Source: SB25 sp029560875
GTDB lineage: Bacteria; Bacteroidota; Bacteroidia; Bacteroidales; Tenuifilaceae
Direction: 5' to 3'
Length of the DNA: 64,000 nucleotides
Assembly (NCBI GenBank): GCA_035388225.1
Contig: DAOOPM010000002.1
Location: 145,031 to 209,030, forward strand
Positions 53,060 to 61,066 of the stretch are shown here, one piece after another. Under the pieces are notes generated by a model. It did no database searches and had not been told where the DNA came from. It worked only from the letters and a program-made list of their open reading frames with translations. The position numbers were made by a program, and so were the translations under genes. How positions within the stretch are numbered: the stretch's first letter is position 1; each line of letters starts with the position of its first letter.

Positions 53060-54310
53060 ATGAAAAAATATAAAACAACAATTCTGATTGTCCTCGTTTC
53101 ATTAATAAACAGTTCGTGTGCAACTATATTTTATGGAGAATCTGACAAAATGAGATTTGAGTCTAATCCCCAGGGTGCAGATGTTTACATAAATGGTATA
53201 CATACGAATAAAAAAACACCTTGCGAAATTAATGTTGTAAAGGAAAAATATCAAACAAAGTTTATAAACAACCAACTAACTTATGAACTTATAAAGAGTG
53301 GTTATGCACCATCACGTAATTTTATTTTAGCAAAAACCCATCCCCTCGTTTGGCTTGATTTCGTTGCACTTGTACCAGGTTATGTAGATATATTTGCTCG
53401 TCGTGCTTATAAATACAATACTACAATTAAAGAAAACTTAGTATTATATCCAACTGAAACCAAATACGTATTCGTTGACTCAAAAAACATAAACTACACT
53501 TTTGAAAAAAAGACTGATGTAGACAACTTTATTCCTATCGCAGATAAAATTGAAGAGCAAAGATTTGCTTTAATCATAGGAAATGAAGACTATTCATCTT
53601 ATCAACGAAGTTTATCTTCGGAACAAAATGTAGATTTTGCAAGAAATGACGCAAGCGCTTTTCATGAGTATGCAAATAAAACTTTAGGAATACCTGAGTC
53701 AAATATAATTTTTTTGTTAGATGCTACTACGAGTCAAATAAACCAAAGTCTAAATAAGTTAAACCTAATCATTAAAACTACAAAAGGCAATTCCGAAATT
53801 TTCTTCTACTATGCAGGCCATGGTTTACCAGACGAACAAACAAAAGATGCATATATAATTCCAGTTGATGTTAACGGCTCTAATCCTAACGAAGGAGTTA
53901 AACTAAATGATATTTATAAAAAACTAACAGAATACCCCTCAAAAAGAATAACCGTTTTTCTAGACGCCTGTTTTTCTGGTGGAGCAAGAAATCAAAACTT
54001 AAACCTAACGAGAGGGGTTAAAATTAAACCTAAAGAGGCACTACTAAATGGCAATATTATAATTTTCTCATCCAGCACAGGTGAGCAATCCTCAAATTCT
54101 TACAATGAAAAAAATCATGGCCTGTTCACATATTTTCTTTTAAAAAAGATAAAAGAATCAAAGGGCAATATAAATTACAATGATTTATTTGAATATTTAT
54201 CTGAAAAAGTTCCGCTACAATCAATACTCGTAAACAACAAAGAACAAAACCCTCAAATAAGTTTTAGTAAAGACTTAAATGAATCATGGGGTAAAACCAA
54301 GTTGAAATAA
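53060..54310 (+). CDS. Exported caspase-like (C14) lipoprotein with PEGA-like domain
   Basis: The 416-residue protein has a signal peptide and a lipobox ending at Cys20 (NSSC), so it should be anchored in the outer or inner membrane facing the periplasm. A PEGA-like beta-domain follows (FESNPQGADVYINGIHTNKKTP, about residues 33-54). The second half is a caspase-hemoglobinase fold: RFALIIGNEDY, then the catalytic His in FFYYAGHG (His254) and the catalytic Cys in VFLDACFSG (Cys304). Both dyad residues are intact. It probably cleaves proteins outside the cytoplasm. Most bacterial caspase-like defence effectors are cytoplasmic, so export is the odd point. Confidence 0.85.
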   Translation: MKKYKTTILIVLVSLINSSCATIFYGESDKMRFESNPQGADVYINGIHTNKKTPCEINVVKEKYQTKFINNQLTYELIKSGYAPSRNFILAKTHPLVWLDFVALVPGYVDIFARRAYKYNTTIKENLVLYPTETKYVFVDSKNINYTFEKKTDVDNFIPIADKIEEQRFALIIGNEDYSSYQRSLSSEQNVDFARNDASAFHEYANKTLGIPESNIIFLLDATTSQINQSLNKLNLIIKTTKGNSEIFFYYAGHGLPDEQTKDAYIIPVDVNGSNPNEGVKLNDIYKKLTEYPSKRITVFLDACFSGGARNQNLNLTRGVKIKPKEALLNGNIIIFSSSTGEQSSNSYNEKNHGLFTYFLLKKIKESKGNINYNDLFEYLSEKVPLQSILVNNKEQNPQISFSKDLNESWGKTKLK

Positions 54311-54365
54311 ATGTTGAATTACAAAACTTTAATCGTATGTCAAATGCTCTAAACGAAATTACTTC

Positions 54366-54827
54366 ATGAAACTCCACTCCATTGTTCTTTTTGTAAAGGA
54401 CATTGAAAAGTCGAAAGAATTTTACACCAAGATACTCAACCATAGTATTGTACACGATTTTGGAAACAATGTTATTCTTTCAGGAGGAATTTCCATTTGG
54501 CAAATTCAGCAATCGCATATAATCAGTCAAAAACTCGAAACTGCATCAAATTCAAACAGGTTTGAGCTGTACTTTGAAGCAGAAAATCTTGATGAAATAA
54601 ATATCAAGTTGGAACAAAACAGTGTTAAGTTTCTACATCCTATCCACACAGAGCCTTGGGGGCAAAGAACATTGCGTTTTTTTGACCCCGATAACCATTT
54701 AATTGAGATTGGTGAACCGCTGGAGGTTTTTGTAATGAATATGCACAAGCATGGTTTGAGTCCAGAACAGATATCGAATAAGAGTGGTATTCCAATTGAA
54801 ACTGTTAAAAATTTACTAAGCATTTGA
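54366..54827 (+). CDS. VOC (glyoxalase/bleomycin-resistance) protein with C-terminal helix-turn-helix-like tail
   Basis: The 153-residue protein starts with a VOC domain (KLHSIVLFVKDIEKSKEFYTKI, the metal/substrate loop near RTLRFFDPDNHLIEIGEPL). The last 25 residues, LSPEQISNKSGIPIETVKNL, look like a sigma-region-4 or helix-turn-helix motif. VOC proteins act in metal-dependent lyase or isomerase reactions or bind small ligands. A DNA-binding tail would be unusual for a metabolic enzyme. The function is unknown. It is 3 bases upstream of arfB. Confidence 0.8.
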   Translation: MKLHSIVLFVKDIEKSKEFYTKILNHSIVHDFGNNVILSGGISIWQIQQSHIISQKLETASNSNRFELYFEAENLDEINIKLEQNSVKFLHPIHTEPWGQRTLRFFDPDNHLIEIGEPLEVFVMNMHKHGLSPEQISNKSGIPIETVKNLLSI

Positions 54828-54830
54828 GCA

Positions 54831-55259
54831 ATGGAACTAGACGTACTTCAAAATAGAGATTTCAGTTCGGAGTTTACCTTTGGCACATCGCGGAGCGGTG
54901 GCCCTGGAGGACAAAACGTGAACAAGGTGAGCACGAAGGTTGAACTTAGGTTCAACGTTGTTGAGTCCGTTTTGCTCTGGGCCGATGAGAAAGAAATTAT
55001 CCTAAAGAAACTTGAGAATAAAATAAACAAGGATGGCGAGTTAATTCTGGTTTCACAGTCGGAACGCTCACAGCTGGCCAACAAGGAAAAAGTGGTAGAG
55101 AAATTTTATGCATTGCTCCGGAAAACACTCACACCACAAAAGAAACGCAAGCCCACTAAGCAAACCAAAGCGTCGAAGGAGAAACGATTACAAAGCAAGA
55201 AACTGAATTCAGAGAAGAAAAGTTTACGAAAATCAATAAATACAGATGCTAGACACTAG
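54831..55259 (+). CDS. arfB: Peptidyl-tRNA hydrolase ArfB (stalled-ribosome rescue)
   Basis: ArfB releases peptides from ribosomes stalled without a stop codon. The 142-residue protein has the release-factor GGQ loop within SRSGGPGGQNVNKVSTKVEL and a Lys/Arg-rich C-terminal tail (KKRKPTKQTKASKEKRLQSKK), the part that reaches into the empty mRNA channel. It starts 3 bases after the VOC stop. Confidence 0.93.
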   Translation: MELDVLQNRDFSSEFTFGTSRSGGPGGQNVNKVSTKVELRFNVVESVLLWADEKEIILKKLENKINKDGELILVSQSERSQLANKEKVVEKFYALLRKTLTPQKKRKPTKQTKASKEKRLQSKKLNSEKKSLRKSINTDARH

Positions 55260-55300
55260 ACATCAGACAAGAGATATTGTTAACCTATAAATCAAACACT

Positions 55301-55588
55301 ATGTACCTAGTCCTTGTAACCTATATCAAACCAATTGAGGATGTTGACGCACACCTCGCTAACCACCGAGCATATCTCGACAAATTCTACTCAACAGGAA
55401 ACCTGATTTGCTCAGGTCCACAGAATCCTAGAACAGGAGGTTTGCTTCTTGCAAACTTTGCGAACACCAATGAGGTCTGGAACTTTATCCATAACGACCC
55501 ATACTTCCTCAACCAAATTGCCGATTATAAAATTGTGGAGTTTAACCCTGTGAAGTACGCTAAAGGATTTGAGCAGTTTGTAAAGTAA
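55301..55588 (+). CDS. YciI-family protein
   Basis: With the ATG at 55301 the protein has 95 residues beginning MYLVLVTYIKPIEDVDAHL; an in-frame ATG 24 bases earlier would add eight unconserved residues. It follows the YciI/alpha-beta barrel pattern, with the His of HRAYLDKFY and the SGPQNPRTGG segment conserved in the family. The role is unknown; dimeric YciI-like proteins are related to dienelactone and stress-response enzymes. It follows arfB at 41 bases. Confidence 0.85.
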   Translation: MYLVLVTYIKPIEDVDAHLANHRAYLDKFYSTGNLICSGPQNPRTGGLLLANFANTNEVWNFIHNDPYFLNQIADYKIVEFNPVKYAKGFEQFVK

Positions 55589-55590
55589 TA

Positions 55591-55624
55591 AACAAAAAAG
55601 GCCACCCTGAATGGATGACCTTTT
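55591..55624 (-). terminator. Terminator downstream of the displaced tRNA-Gly 3' end
   Basis: On the minus strand a 12-bp stem with two G-U pairs (55596-55607 with 55613-55624) is followed by TTTTTTGTTTATT. It sits 2 bases past the 3' end of the tRNA-Gly fragment, so it is probably the original terminator of that tRNA gene. Confidence 0.85.
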
Positions 55625-55626
55625 GG

Positions 55627-55672
55627 AGCGGAAAACGGGATTCGAACCCGCGACCCTCAGCTTGGGAAGCTG
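55627..55672 (-). pseudogene. Displaced 3' fragment of tRNA-Gly (attachment-site copy)
   Basis: On the minus strand this is the anticodon arm, variable loop, T arm and 3' acceptor strand of tRNA-Gly(CCC), without the 5' half. The acceptor strand reads TTTCCGC plus a T discriminator. It pairs better with the 5' acceptor strand of the intact copy (GCGGAAG) than does that gene's own 3' strand, so it is probably the original 3' end pushed away by integration. It is followed by its own terminator. Confidence 0.85.
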
Positions 55673-55689
55673 TTTCAGATAATCTTCAC

Positions 55690-56078
55690 TGTGCAGACCT
55701 TCATAGCCTTGAAGAGATTATAGGGAATGTTCCTTTAGATAGATTTCATTATCATTGACAGCCTAATAAACCTAGGAATTGTTGCAATTGGAGTTAAACA
55801 ATTAAGGGATAACTTCAAAGGGGTTGCCATTATCGCTATCACACAATCAACAGAAGATGATAAAATGCGAGGATCAAATAAGATTGTGCATGATAGTGAT
55901 ATTGGTGTGTATACAATGGCATAGCAACAACCTTCAAGAATAGATTTTACAGGATTGGTATGGATTTGCCAATATTTGAAGAATTGGAAAGGATGCCTAA
56001 AAGGTCAAATGGGTTGAAATCGCCAAGAAATATACTATGGATAAACTTTTTGAAAATTATTACAATTATTACCCCTTA
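55690..56078 (+). pseudogene. Decayed RecA/RadA-like ATPase of a mobile element
   Basis: Three frames each carry a piece of one recognisable sequence. About 55690-55738 reads DLHSLEEIIGNVPLD. From 55739 to 55924 it reads DFIIIDSLINLGIVAIGV, then FKGVAIIAITQSTEDD, then KMRGSNKIVHDSDIGVY, and stops. After a further frame change, 55920-56020 reads ATTFKNRFYRIGMDLPIFEE. The Walker-B-like IIIDSL, the QSTKDG-like loop and the KNRF end fit helicase/RadA-type ATPases carried by phages and integrative elements in Bacteroidota. No intact frame remains. Confidence 0.75.
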
Positions 56079-56144
56079 AAAAAGATTAAAATTTTTTTAT
56101 TGAATAATTAAATCTAATTTTAAGTAAAAAATAAAAAAGGTATC

Positions 56145-58829
56145 ATGAATAAATTTTCCATTCTTTCACTAATCTTTTTATTTGTTTTAATCTCTTGTGA
56201 AAAAAATGAACAGTCGCAATCAACAAAAGATGTTGTGATTGCAAAAGACGTAGAAGTAATTAACAATCAAACATGGAATGATAATTTCATTTCAATTGAT
56301 TCAACTAATTACACCTTAACCTTCTCTCCCGAAATTTCTTTATCTCAATCAATTAAACCTGGGAATATAATAATATCAACCATTGGAGAAGGTTTGCTAC
56401 GGAAAGTTAAAACCATAAATAATGTAAACAATCAAATTCAAATTCAGACAGACCCTATCTTCCTTACTGAAGTAATCCAACAAGGTTTGATAGAATTTAA
56501 TCAGGAACTGACAACCTCTATGGTTAAAACTATAGATTATCACTATTCAGGTGTATACTTAAAGGCTAATAAATCAAAAGGTCTAAGTCAATCACCTCTT
56601 GAATGGGAAATAAACACTGTTTTGTATGATGCAGATAACAATCCATCTACAACAATTGATCAAATAAAAGTATTAGGTAGTTTTAGTTGTGATTGGAAAA
56701 TTAACGCCAAAATTGATGTAGGGATAACTCAAGGTCTTAAGGAAGCTAAATTCGGATTCGAATCTTCTGAAAACCTTAACTTAAAATTAGTTGCAGGACT
56801 TCAATACAACTTTGAAAAAAAGTTCACTATAGCCACAATCAAATTTTCCCCAATTATTATCAATGTTGGAGCTGTTCCAGTAGTGTTTACTCCTCAATTT
56901 AATATAGTTATAGGCGTTAATGGCTATGCAAATGCATCATTATCATCTGAAATCGGACAGAGTTTATCATATAATGCAGGGATGCAATATTTGAATACTA
57001 CAGGTTGGTCTCCTTTTCAATCCTTTACCAAAGATTTTACATTCCAGCCTCCCTCATTAGATATGAATGCTGGTGCTGAAGTTTTCTTAAAACCTGAATT
57101 AGTAATTAAATTGTACTCAATTGCAGGTCCTTATGTAAACACTAAAATTTATGGCAAACTTGATGCTAACATTCTACAAACACCATGGTGGAAACTTTAT
57201 GGTGGAGTTAACATGGACGCTGGAATAAAAGCAAATATTCTAGACAAGTTTTTGTTGGATTATAATATTAGCGATTTAATTAAATACGAGCAGTTATTGG
57301 CTCAAGCGAGTACTCCCTTGGCAAAACTACCAACAGTAAATACCAGTGCCGTAACAGATGTAACATCCATTTCTGCCAACTGTGGAGGCAATATTACGAA
57401 CGATGGTGGAGCAACAATAACAGTCCGAGGTGTATGCTGGGGCCTTTTCGAAAATCCAATAATCGAAGAACTTAAAACCGTTGATGGTTCTGGCGCTGGT
57501 CAATTCTCTAGCAATATTTCAAGTTTAATTATGGGAACAACCTATCATGTTAGAGCTTATGCAACAAACTCTGCAGGTACGGCTTATGGCGAGGATGTTT
57601 CATTCAAGACTTTAGGGTTACCATCGATTATTACTTCTGGGATTACGTCTATTACATCTTCTTCTGCTATATCCGGAGGAAATATAACATCGAATGGAGG
57701 ATTACCAATTCTAGAGAGCGGAGTATGTTGGAGTACATCTGAAAACCCAACCATTCTAAATTATAAAACAACTGATGGTACAGGAAGTGGTTTGTTTGTC
57801 AGCAATTTGACGAATTTATCGGCAAATACAACCTATTATGTTCGCGCTTATGCTACTAATAACCTTGGCACTTCCTATGGTGATCAAGGAATCCTTACAA
57901 CTACTCCATTAACAACTGTAATTCCAACTGTTATTACTTCAAATGCGATTAACATTACAAATTCTTCTGCAACTATTGGGGGCAATATTACTTCTGATGG
58001 AGGGTCAACAATCTTAGAAAGAGGCGTTTACTGGGGTACTGTTCCCAATCCTGTAATTAATGGTTCTAAACTAGTGATTGAAAATAGCAATGCATCATAC
58101 TCATTAACCATCAACTCATTAAGTGAGTCTACGAAATATTACATAATTGCTTATGCTATTAATAATATTGGAGAAGCACAAGGTGACGAAATTAGTTTTA
58201 CTACCAATTCAGAGGTGGGAGGAAATACCGTTACTGATATAGATGGTAATATTTATAATACAATTACAATTGGTAATCAAGTTTGGTTGAAAGAGAATTT
58301 GAAAACAACAAAGTTTCAAGATGGGACTGATATTGCAAATATTACAGATGGTACAGAATGGGCCAACATGACAACACCTGCTTTTTCTTGGTATAATAAC
58401 GATATAAGTTATAAAAACCCCTACGGCGCTTTGTATAATTGGTATGCATTATCAAACAACAAAGGGGTGTGTCCGACAGGTTGGCGTGCTCCGTCGGATG
58501 AAGACTGGGACATACTTGCTAGTTTTCTTGGAGGATCAAGCATTGCAGGGTCAAAACTAAAAGAAGCAGGCACCTTACACTGGAATAGTCCAAATTTATA
58601 CAGCAATAATGAAAGTGGATTTACAGCCATCCCGACGGGTTATCGAGACGGGTTTTCTGGAATCTTCAACTCCTTTGGAGAAGAGGCACTATTATGGTCA
58701 ACAAGTCAACCATTTGATCTTTGGAAATCTATGGTTTATTTGACTAATGGAAATGAAGAACTCCTAAAAACGACCTATCTGAAGCCATATGGATTATCTA
58801 TCCGTTGCATAAAATCTAATACTAAATAA
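56145..58829 (+). CDS. FISUMP-domain lipoprotein with three FN3-like repeats
   Basis: The 894-residue protein has a signal peptide and lipobox ending at Cys19 (VLISC). The first 390 residues form a beta-rich, Ig/propeller-like part without recognised motifs. Three tandem repeats follow, each with GGNIT-x-GG and RGVCWG/SGVCWS/RGVYWG and ending Y-x-(V/I)-x-AYA-N (about residues 400-680). The C-terminal 170 residues are the Fibrobacter succinogenes major paralogous (FISUMP) domain, with the typical WLKENLKTTKFQDG, GALYNWYAL and CPTGWRAPSDEDWD segments. It is probably surface-exposed and binds a carbohydrate or surface polymer. It is the only intact gene of the tRNA-Gly element. Confidence 0.85.
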   Translation: MNKFSILSLIFLFVLISCEKNEQSQSTKDVVIAKDVEVINNQTWNDNFISIDSTNYTLTFSPEISLSQSIKPGNIIISTIGEGLLRKVKTINNVNNQIQIQTDPIFLTEVIQQGLIEFNQELTTSMVKTIDYHYSGVYLKANKSKGLSQSPLEWEINTVLYDADNNPSTTIDQIKVLGSFSCDWKINAKIDVGITQGLKEAKFGFESSENLNLKLVAGLQYNFEKKFTIATIKFSPIIINVGAVPVVFTPQFNIVIGVNGYANASLSSEIGQSLSYNAGMQYLNTTGWSPFQSFTKDFTFQPPSLDMNAGAEVFLKPELVIKLYSIAGPYVNTKIYGKLDANILQTPWWKLYGGVNMDAGIKANILDKFLLDYNISDLIKYEQLLAQASTPLAKLPTVNTSAVTDVTSISANCGGNITNDGGATITVRGVCWGLFENPIIEELKTVDGSGAGQFSSNISSLIMGTTYHVRAYATNSAGTAYGEDVSFKTLGLPSIITSGITSITSSSAISGGNITSNGGLPILESGVCWSTSENPTILNYKTTDGTGSGLFVSNLTNLSANTTYYVRAYATNNLGTSYGDQGILTTTPLTTVIPTVITSNAINITNSSATIGGNITSDGGSTILERGVYWGTVPNPVINGSKLVIENSNASYSLTINSLSESTKYYIIAYAINNIGEAQGDEISFTTNSEVGGNTVTDIDGNIYNTITIGNQVWLKENLKTTKFQDGTDIANITDGTEWANMTTPAFSWYNNDISYKNPYGALYNWYALSNNKGVCPTGWRAPSDEDWDILASFLGGSSIAGSKLKEAGTLHWNSPNLYSNNESGFTAIPTGYRDGFSGIFNSFGEEALLWSTSQPFDLWKSMVYLTNGNEELLKTTYLKPYGLSIRCIKSNTK

Positions 58830-59032
58830 ATGCAATGAAAAAATTTCAAATTTAAAAAAAGATGATTTTTATTAAAATATTTAAGTCTTTGAAATGATAA
58901 TTGAGTTAATGAACAAAATCATTTGAATAAAAACATAATCTTAATACCTCAATTCTAACTTTTAAATTATCTTTTCACAAATATTTTCTCCCTCCTCCAA
59001 ACAATTAAATTAATGCAATGTAATTTATGGAA

Positions 59033-59090
59033 AAAGAATCCTCTTTGTATCTATTAATTAAAGAATAGATAAAAGCAACGAGGGTTCTTT
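59033..59090. repeat. 58-bp nested palindrome in the element
   Basis: An outer 11-bp stem (59033-59043 with 59080-59090, one G-T pair) encloses an inner 8-bp stem (59048-59055 with 59064-59071, loop AATTAAAG). The two stems are separated by internal loops of 4 and 8 bases. It lies in the otherwise empty 370 bases between the FISUMP gene and tRNA-Gly. It may be a small RNA terminator, a single-stranded recombination or transfer site, or a relic. Confidence 0.65.
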
Positions 59091-59129
59091 GAAATGCTAA
59101 TTTAATTCACCTGATTAATGACACACTTC

Positions 59130-59150
59130 GTTTTAGTAATGTTTTAGTAA
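59130..59150. repeat. Pair of 10-base direct repeats near the attachment site
   Basis: GTTTTAGTAA occurs at 59130-59139 and 59141-59150, a spacing of 11 bases, about 50 bases from the tRNA-Gly 3' end. Spaced direct repeats like this are the usual form of arm-type binding sites for tyrosine recombinases, but that is inferred from position only. Confidence 0.5.
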
Positions 59151-59188
59151 CCCTAAAAACAAAAAGCCTCACATCTCTGTAAGGCTTT
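59151..59188 (-). terminator. Terminator after tRNA-Gly
   Basis: A 7-bp stem plus a 3-bp inner stem (59163-59169 with 59182-59188, one mismatch, then 59171-59173 with 59178-59180) is followed on the minus strand by TTTTGTTTTT. It ends the tRNA transcript and lies within the element, unlike the terminator at 55591. Confidence 0.8.
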
Positions 59189-59199
59189 CATTTTCAGTG

Positions 59200-59272
59200 A
59201 GCGGGAAACGGGACTCGAACCCGCGACCCTCAGCTTGGGAAGCTGATGCTCTACCAACTGAGCTACTTCCGC
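59200..59272 (-). tRNA. tRNA-Gly, anticodon CCC
   Basis: The 73-base minus-strand gene folds into a standard cloverleaf; D arm, anticodon arm (loop TTCCCAA, anticodon from 59237-59239), T arm and T discriminator are clear, and CCA is not encoded. The acceptor stem pairs GCGGAAG with TTCCCGC: the fifth pair is A-C and the seventh is G-T, so the stem is imperfect. The 3' part, up to the anticodon stem, is repeated at 55627-55672 with a better-fitting acceptor strand. It reads GGG codons. Confidence 0.92.
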
Positions 59273-59320
59273 AAATTCTTTGGTAAAAGTAAGAATTTTA
59301 CCAATTGTTGGTTGTGTTTG

Positions 59321-60205
59321 CTACGAAAAAATGCCGATAGGGTCTATAATGCTAGTTATAATACCTCTATTGGCCTTGCTTGATGATGCATTATTCAGAG
59401 TAATAACAGGAATTGGCGACTCGTTGATGATATGATGAGCAAATGCGCCAAGGTAGTTGTCGATACCACTTTCACGGTGAGTCATCACAATAATCGAATC
59501 GCAATTAATCTCTTTGGAATAATCAAGAATTGCTCTGTAAGCAAAATCTTCTTCCTTGCGAATAATGTTTACAGTGTACTCTATATGGTTTTCCTCGTAC
59601 AATTTCGCGTATTTATTTACCTTGTCCTGCATACGGGTGAACTCCTTCTCCATATCGCCAAATATTACAGATACAATATGTAGCTTAGCTTTATGCTGTA
59701 GAGCAAGTGAAATAGAGTTGAAAAGTTTTAATCGACAGTTATTTGCTAAGTCGAGAGGAACAAGAATATTCTTGAACTTTTCCTCAGTAACACTCTTAAC
59801 TGTAATTACTGGCTGCTTTGCCATAATAATTACGTTGGAAAGTGTTGAGCCAAGTCTTATTTCGCCTGGATTCCCAGGGATATTATCTGTCATTAGTATG
59901 TAGCGCACCTTATTTTCGTCGGCATACTCCACTATTTTTTGGTGACGTTTCCCTTGCAGAACCTTATAAACTGTGCTCTGGTCGAGCTGAAACTTCCGCG
60001 ATACCTCAATTAATCTGTTGAAAGAATCGTTCACCAATTTCTCAGGCTTGATATCCTCAAGCCACCAATCCCGAAGGTCCAATACGTGTAAAAGGTGAAT
60101 TTCAGCATTAAGAACTGGCACTAACTGTTTAGCATAGGTTAATGCTAGGTGATATTGGTCTCCAAAATCGACGGGTACTAAAAGTATTGTTCTCTTGTTT
60201 GGCAT
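59321..60205 (-). CDS. Tandem-domain universal stress protein
   Basis: The protein begins MPNKRTILLVPVDFGDQYHLAL at 60205; another Met twelve bases upstream is possible. It has about 294 residues and two UspA domains in tandem (about 1-145 and 150-285). The first has LLVPVDFGD and GSTLSNVIIMAKQPVITV, the second NILVPLDLANNCRLK and ESPIPVITLNN. USPs bind ATP in some members and respond to starvation or oxidative stress. No regulatory clue is visible. It lies directly next to the tRNA-Gly attachment site, outside the element. Confidence 0.9.
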   Translation of the reverse strand: MPNKRTILLVPVDFGDQYHLALTYAKQLVPVLNAEIHLLHVLDLRDWWLEDIKPEKLVNDSFNRLIEVSRKFQLDQSTVYKVLQGKRHQKIVEYADENKVRYILMTDNIPGNPGEIRLGSTLSNVIIMAKQPVITVKSVTEEKFKNILVPLDLANNCRLKLFNSISLALQHKAKLHIVSVIFGDMEKEFTRMQDKVNKYAKLYEENHIEYTVNIIRKEEDFAYRAILDYSKEINCDSIIVMTHRESGIDNYLGAFAHHIINESPIPVITLNNASSSKANRGIITSIIDPIGIFS

Positions 60206-60292
60206 TTTATTAATCAATTTATTCCTTCAAAGTTAACATTGATGCTTCAAAAAAGTTCCACAGGAACTGTTAATCGACATTAAAACTAATGT

Positions 60293-61036
60293 TTAATCCT
60301 TAATTTTTGCCGATATAAATTCCCTGTTCAGTTTTGCAATTGTGCTTATAGATATTCCTTTTGGACACTCGGCTTCGCAAGCGCGAGTGTTGGTGCAACT
60401 TCCAAAACCAAGTTCATCCATTTTGGCCACCATACTCTTTACCCTATCAACGGCCTCAATTCGCCCCTGAGGGAACTGTGCAAGGTGTGTAACCTTGGCG
60501 GCCACAAACAGCATTGCCGATGCATTCTTACAAGCGGCCACGCACGCTCCGCATCCAACACACGATGCAGTATCGAAAGCAACGTCGGCGTTGTGCTTGG
60601 GAACAGGAATTGTGTTAGCATCCTGTGCTGCACCAGCGTTTACACTGATGTATCCTCCTGCATTGGTAATTTTATCGAACGCAGAGCGGTCAACCACCAA
60701 ATCCTTAACAACTGGGAACGATGCAGAACGCCAAGGTTCAAGCGTAACGGTATCGCCATCCTTAAAAAGTCGCATTCGGAGTTCGCAGGTGGTGGTGCGG
60801 TGGTCGTTTCCGTGGGGGCGACCATTGATGTATATTCCGCAGGAACCGCAAATACCCTCGCGGCAATCGTGGTCGAATGCCACTGGCTCTTTGCCATCCT
60901 TAATAAGTGTTCCGTTAAGGTAGTCGAGCATTTCGAGGAATGACATATCCTCGGCAACATCGTTAAGTTGGTATGTTTCGAAGCGACCTTTGCTCTTAGC
61001 ATTTTTTTGTCGCCATATTTTGAGTTTAATGTTCAT
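60293..61036 (-). CDS. sdhB: Fumarate reductase/succinate dehydrogenase iron-sulfur subunit
   Basis: This 247-residue subunit carries the three iron-sulfur clusters. The [2Fe-2S] site is in CREGICGSCGIYING (about residues 59-73), the second cluster motif in CVGCGACVAACK (about 160-171), and the third in CTNTRACEAECPKG (about 214-227). It is last in the sdhCAB operon, 30 bases after sdhA. Electrons pass from quinol to the flavoprotein or the reverse, depending on growth. Confidence 0.95.
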   Translation of the reverse strand: MNIKLKIWRQKNAKSKGRFETYQLNDVAEDMSFLEMLDYLNGTLIKDGKEPVAFDHDCREGICGSCGIYINGRPHGNDHRTTTCELRMRLFKDGDTVTLEPWRSASFPVVKDLVVDRSAFDKITNAGGYISVNAGAAQDANTIPVPKHNADVAFDTASCVGCGACVAACKNASAMLFVAAKVTHLAQFPQGRIEAVDRVKSMVAKMDELGFGSCTNTRACEAECPKGISISTIAKLNREFISAKIKD

Positions 61037-61066
61037 TGCAATGTGGATTTATCGTTGATAAACCGA

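Larger units (their letters stand above)
55627..59245. mobile_element. Remnant of an integrated element at tRNA-Gly
   Basis: A 46-bp direct repeat (55627-55672 and 59200-59245, two mismatches, 31 bases identical) brackets about 3.5 kb. One copy is the 3' part of an intact tRNA-Gly; the other is a displaced fragment. The interval holds a decayed RecA/RadA-like ATPase, a FISUMP lipoprotein, a nested palindrome and a pair of 10-base direct repeats next to the tRNA. No integrase is left. This is the usual scar of a tyrosine-recombinase element that inserted into a tRNA 3' end. The interpretation rests on repeat geometry and acceptor pairing. Confidence 0.75.

Noticed and set aside
57340..58220. 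A possible gene-level tandem repeat in the FISUMP lipoprotein
   Set aside because: The three units are protein-domain repeats with well diverged DNA, so they are domain duplication rather than a DNA repeat element.
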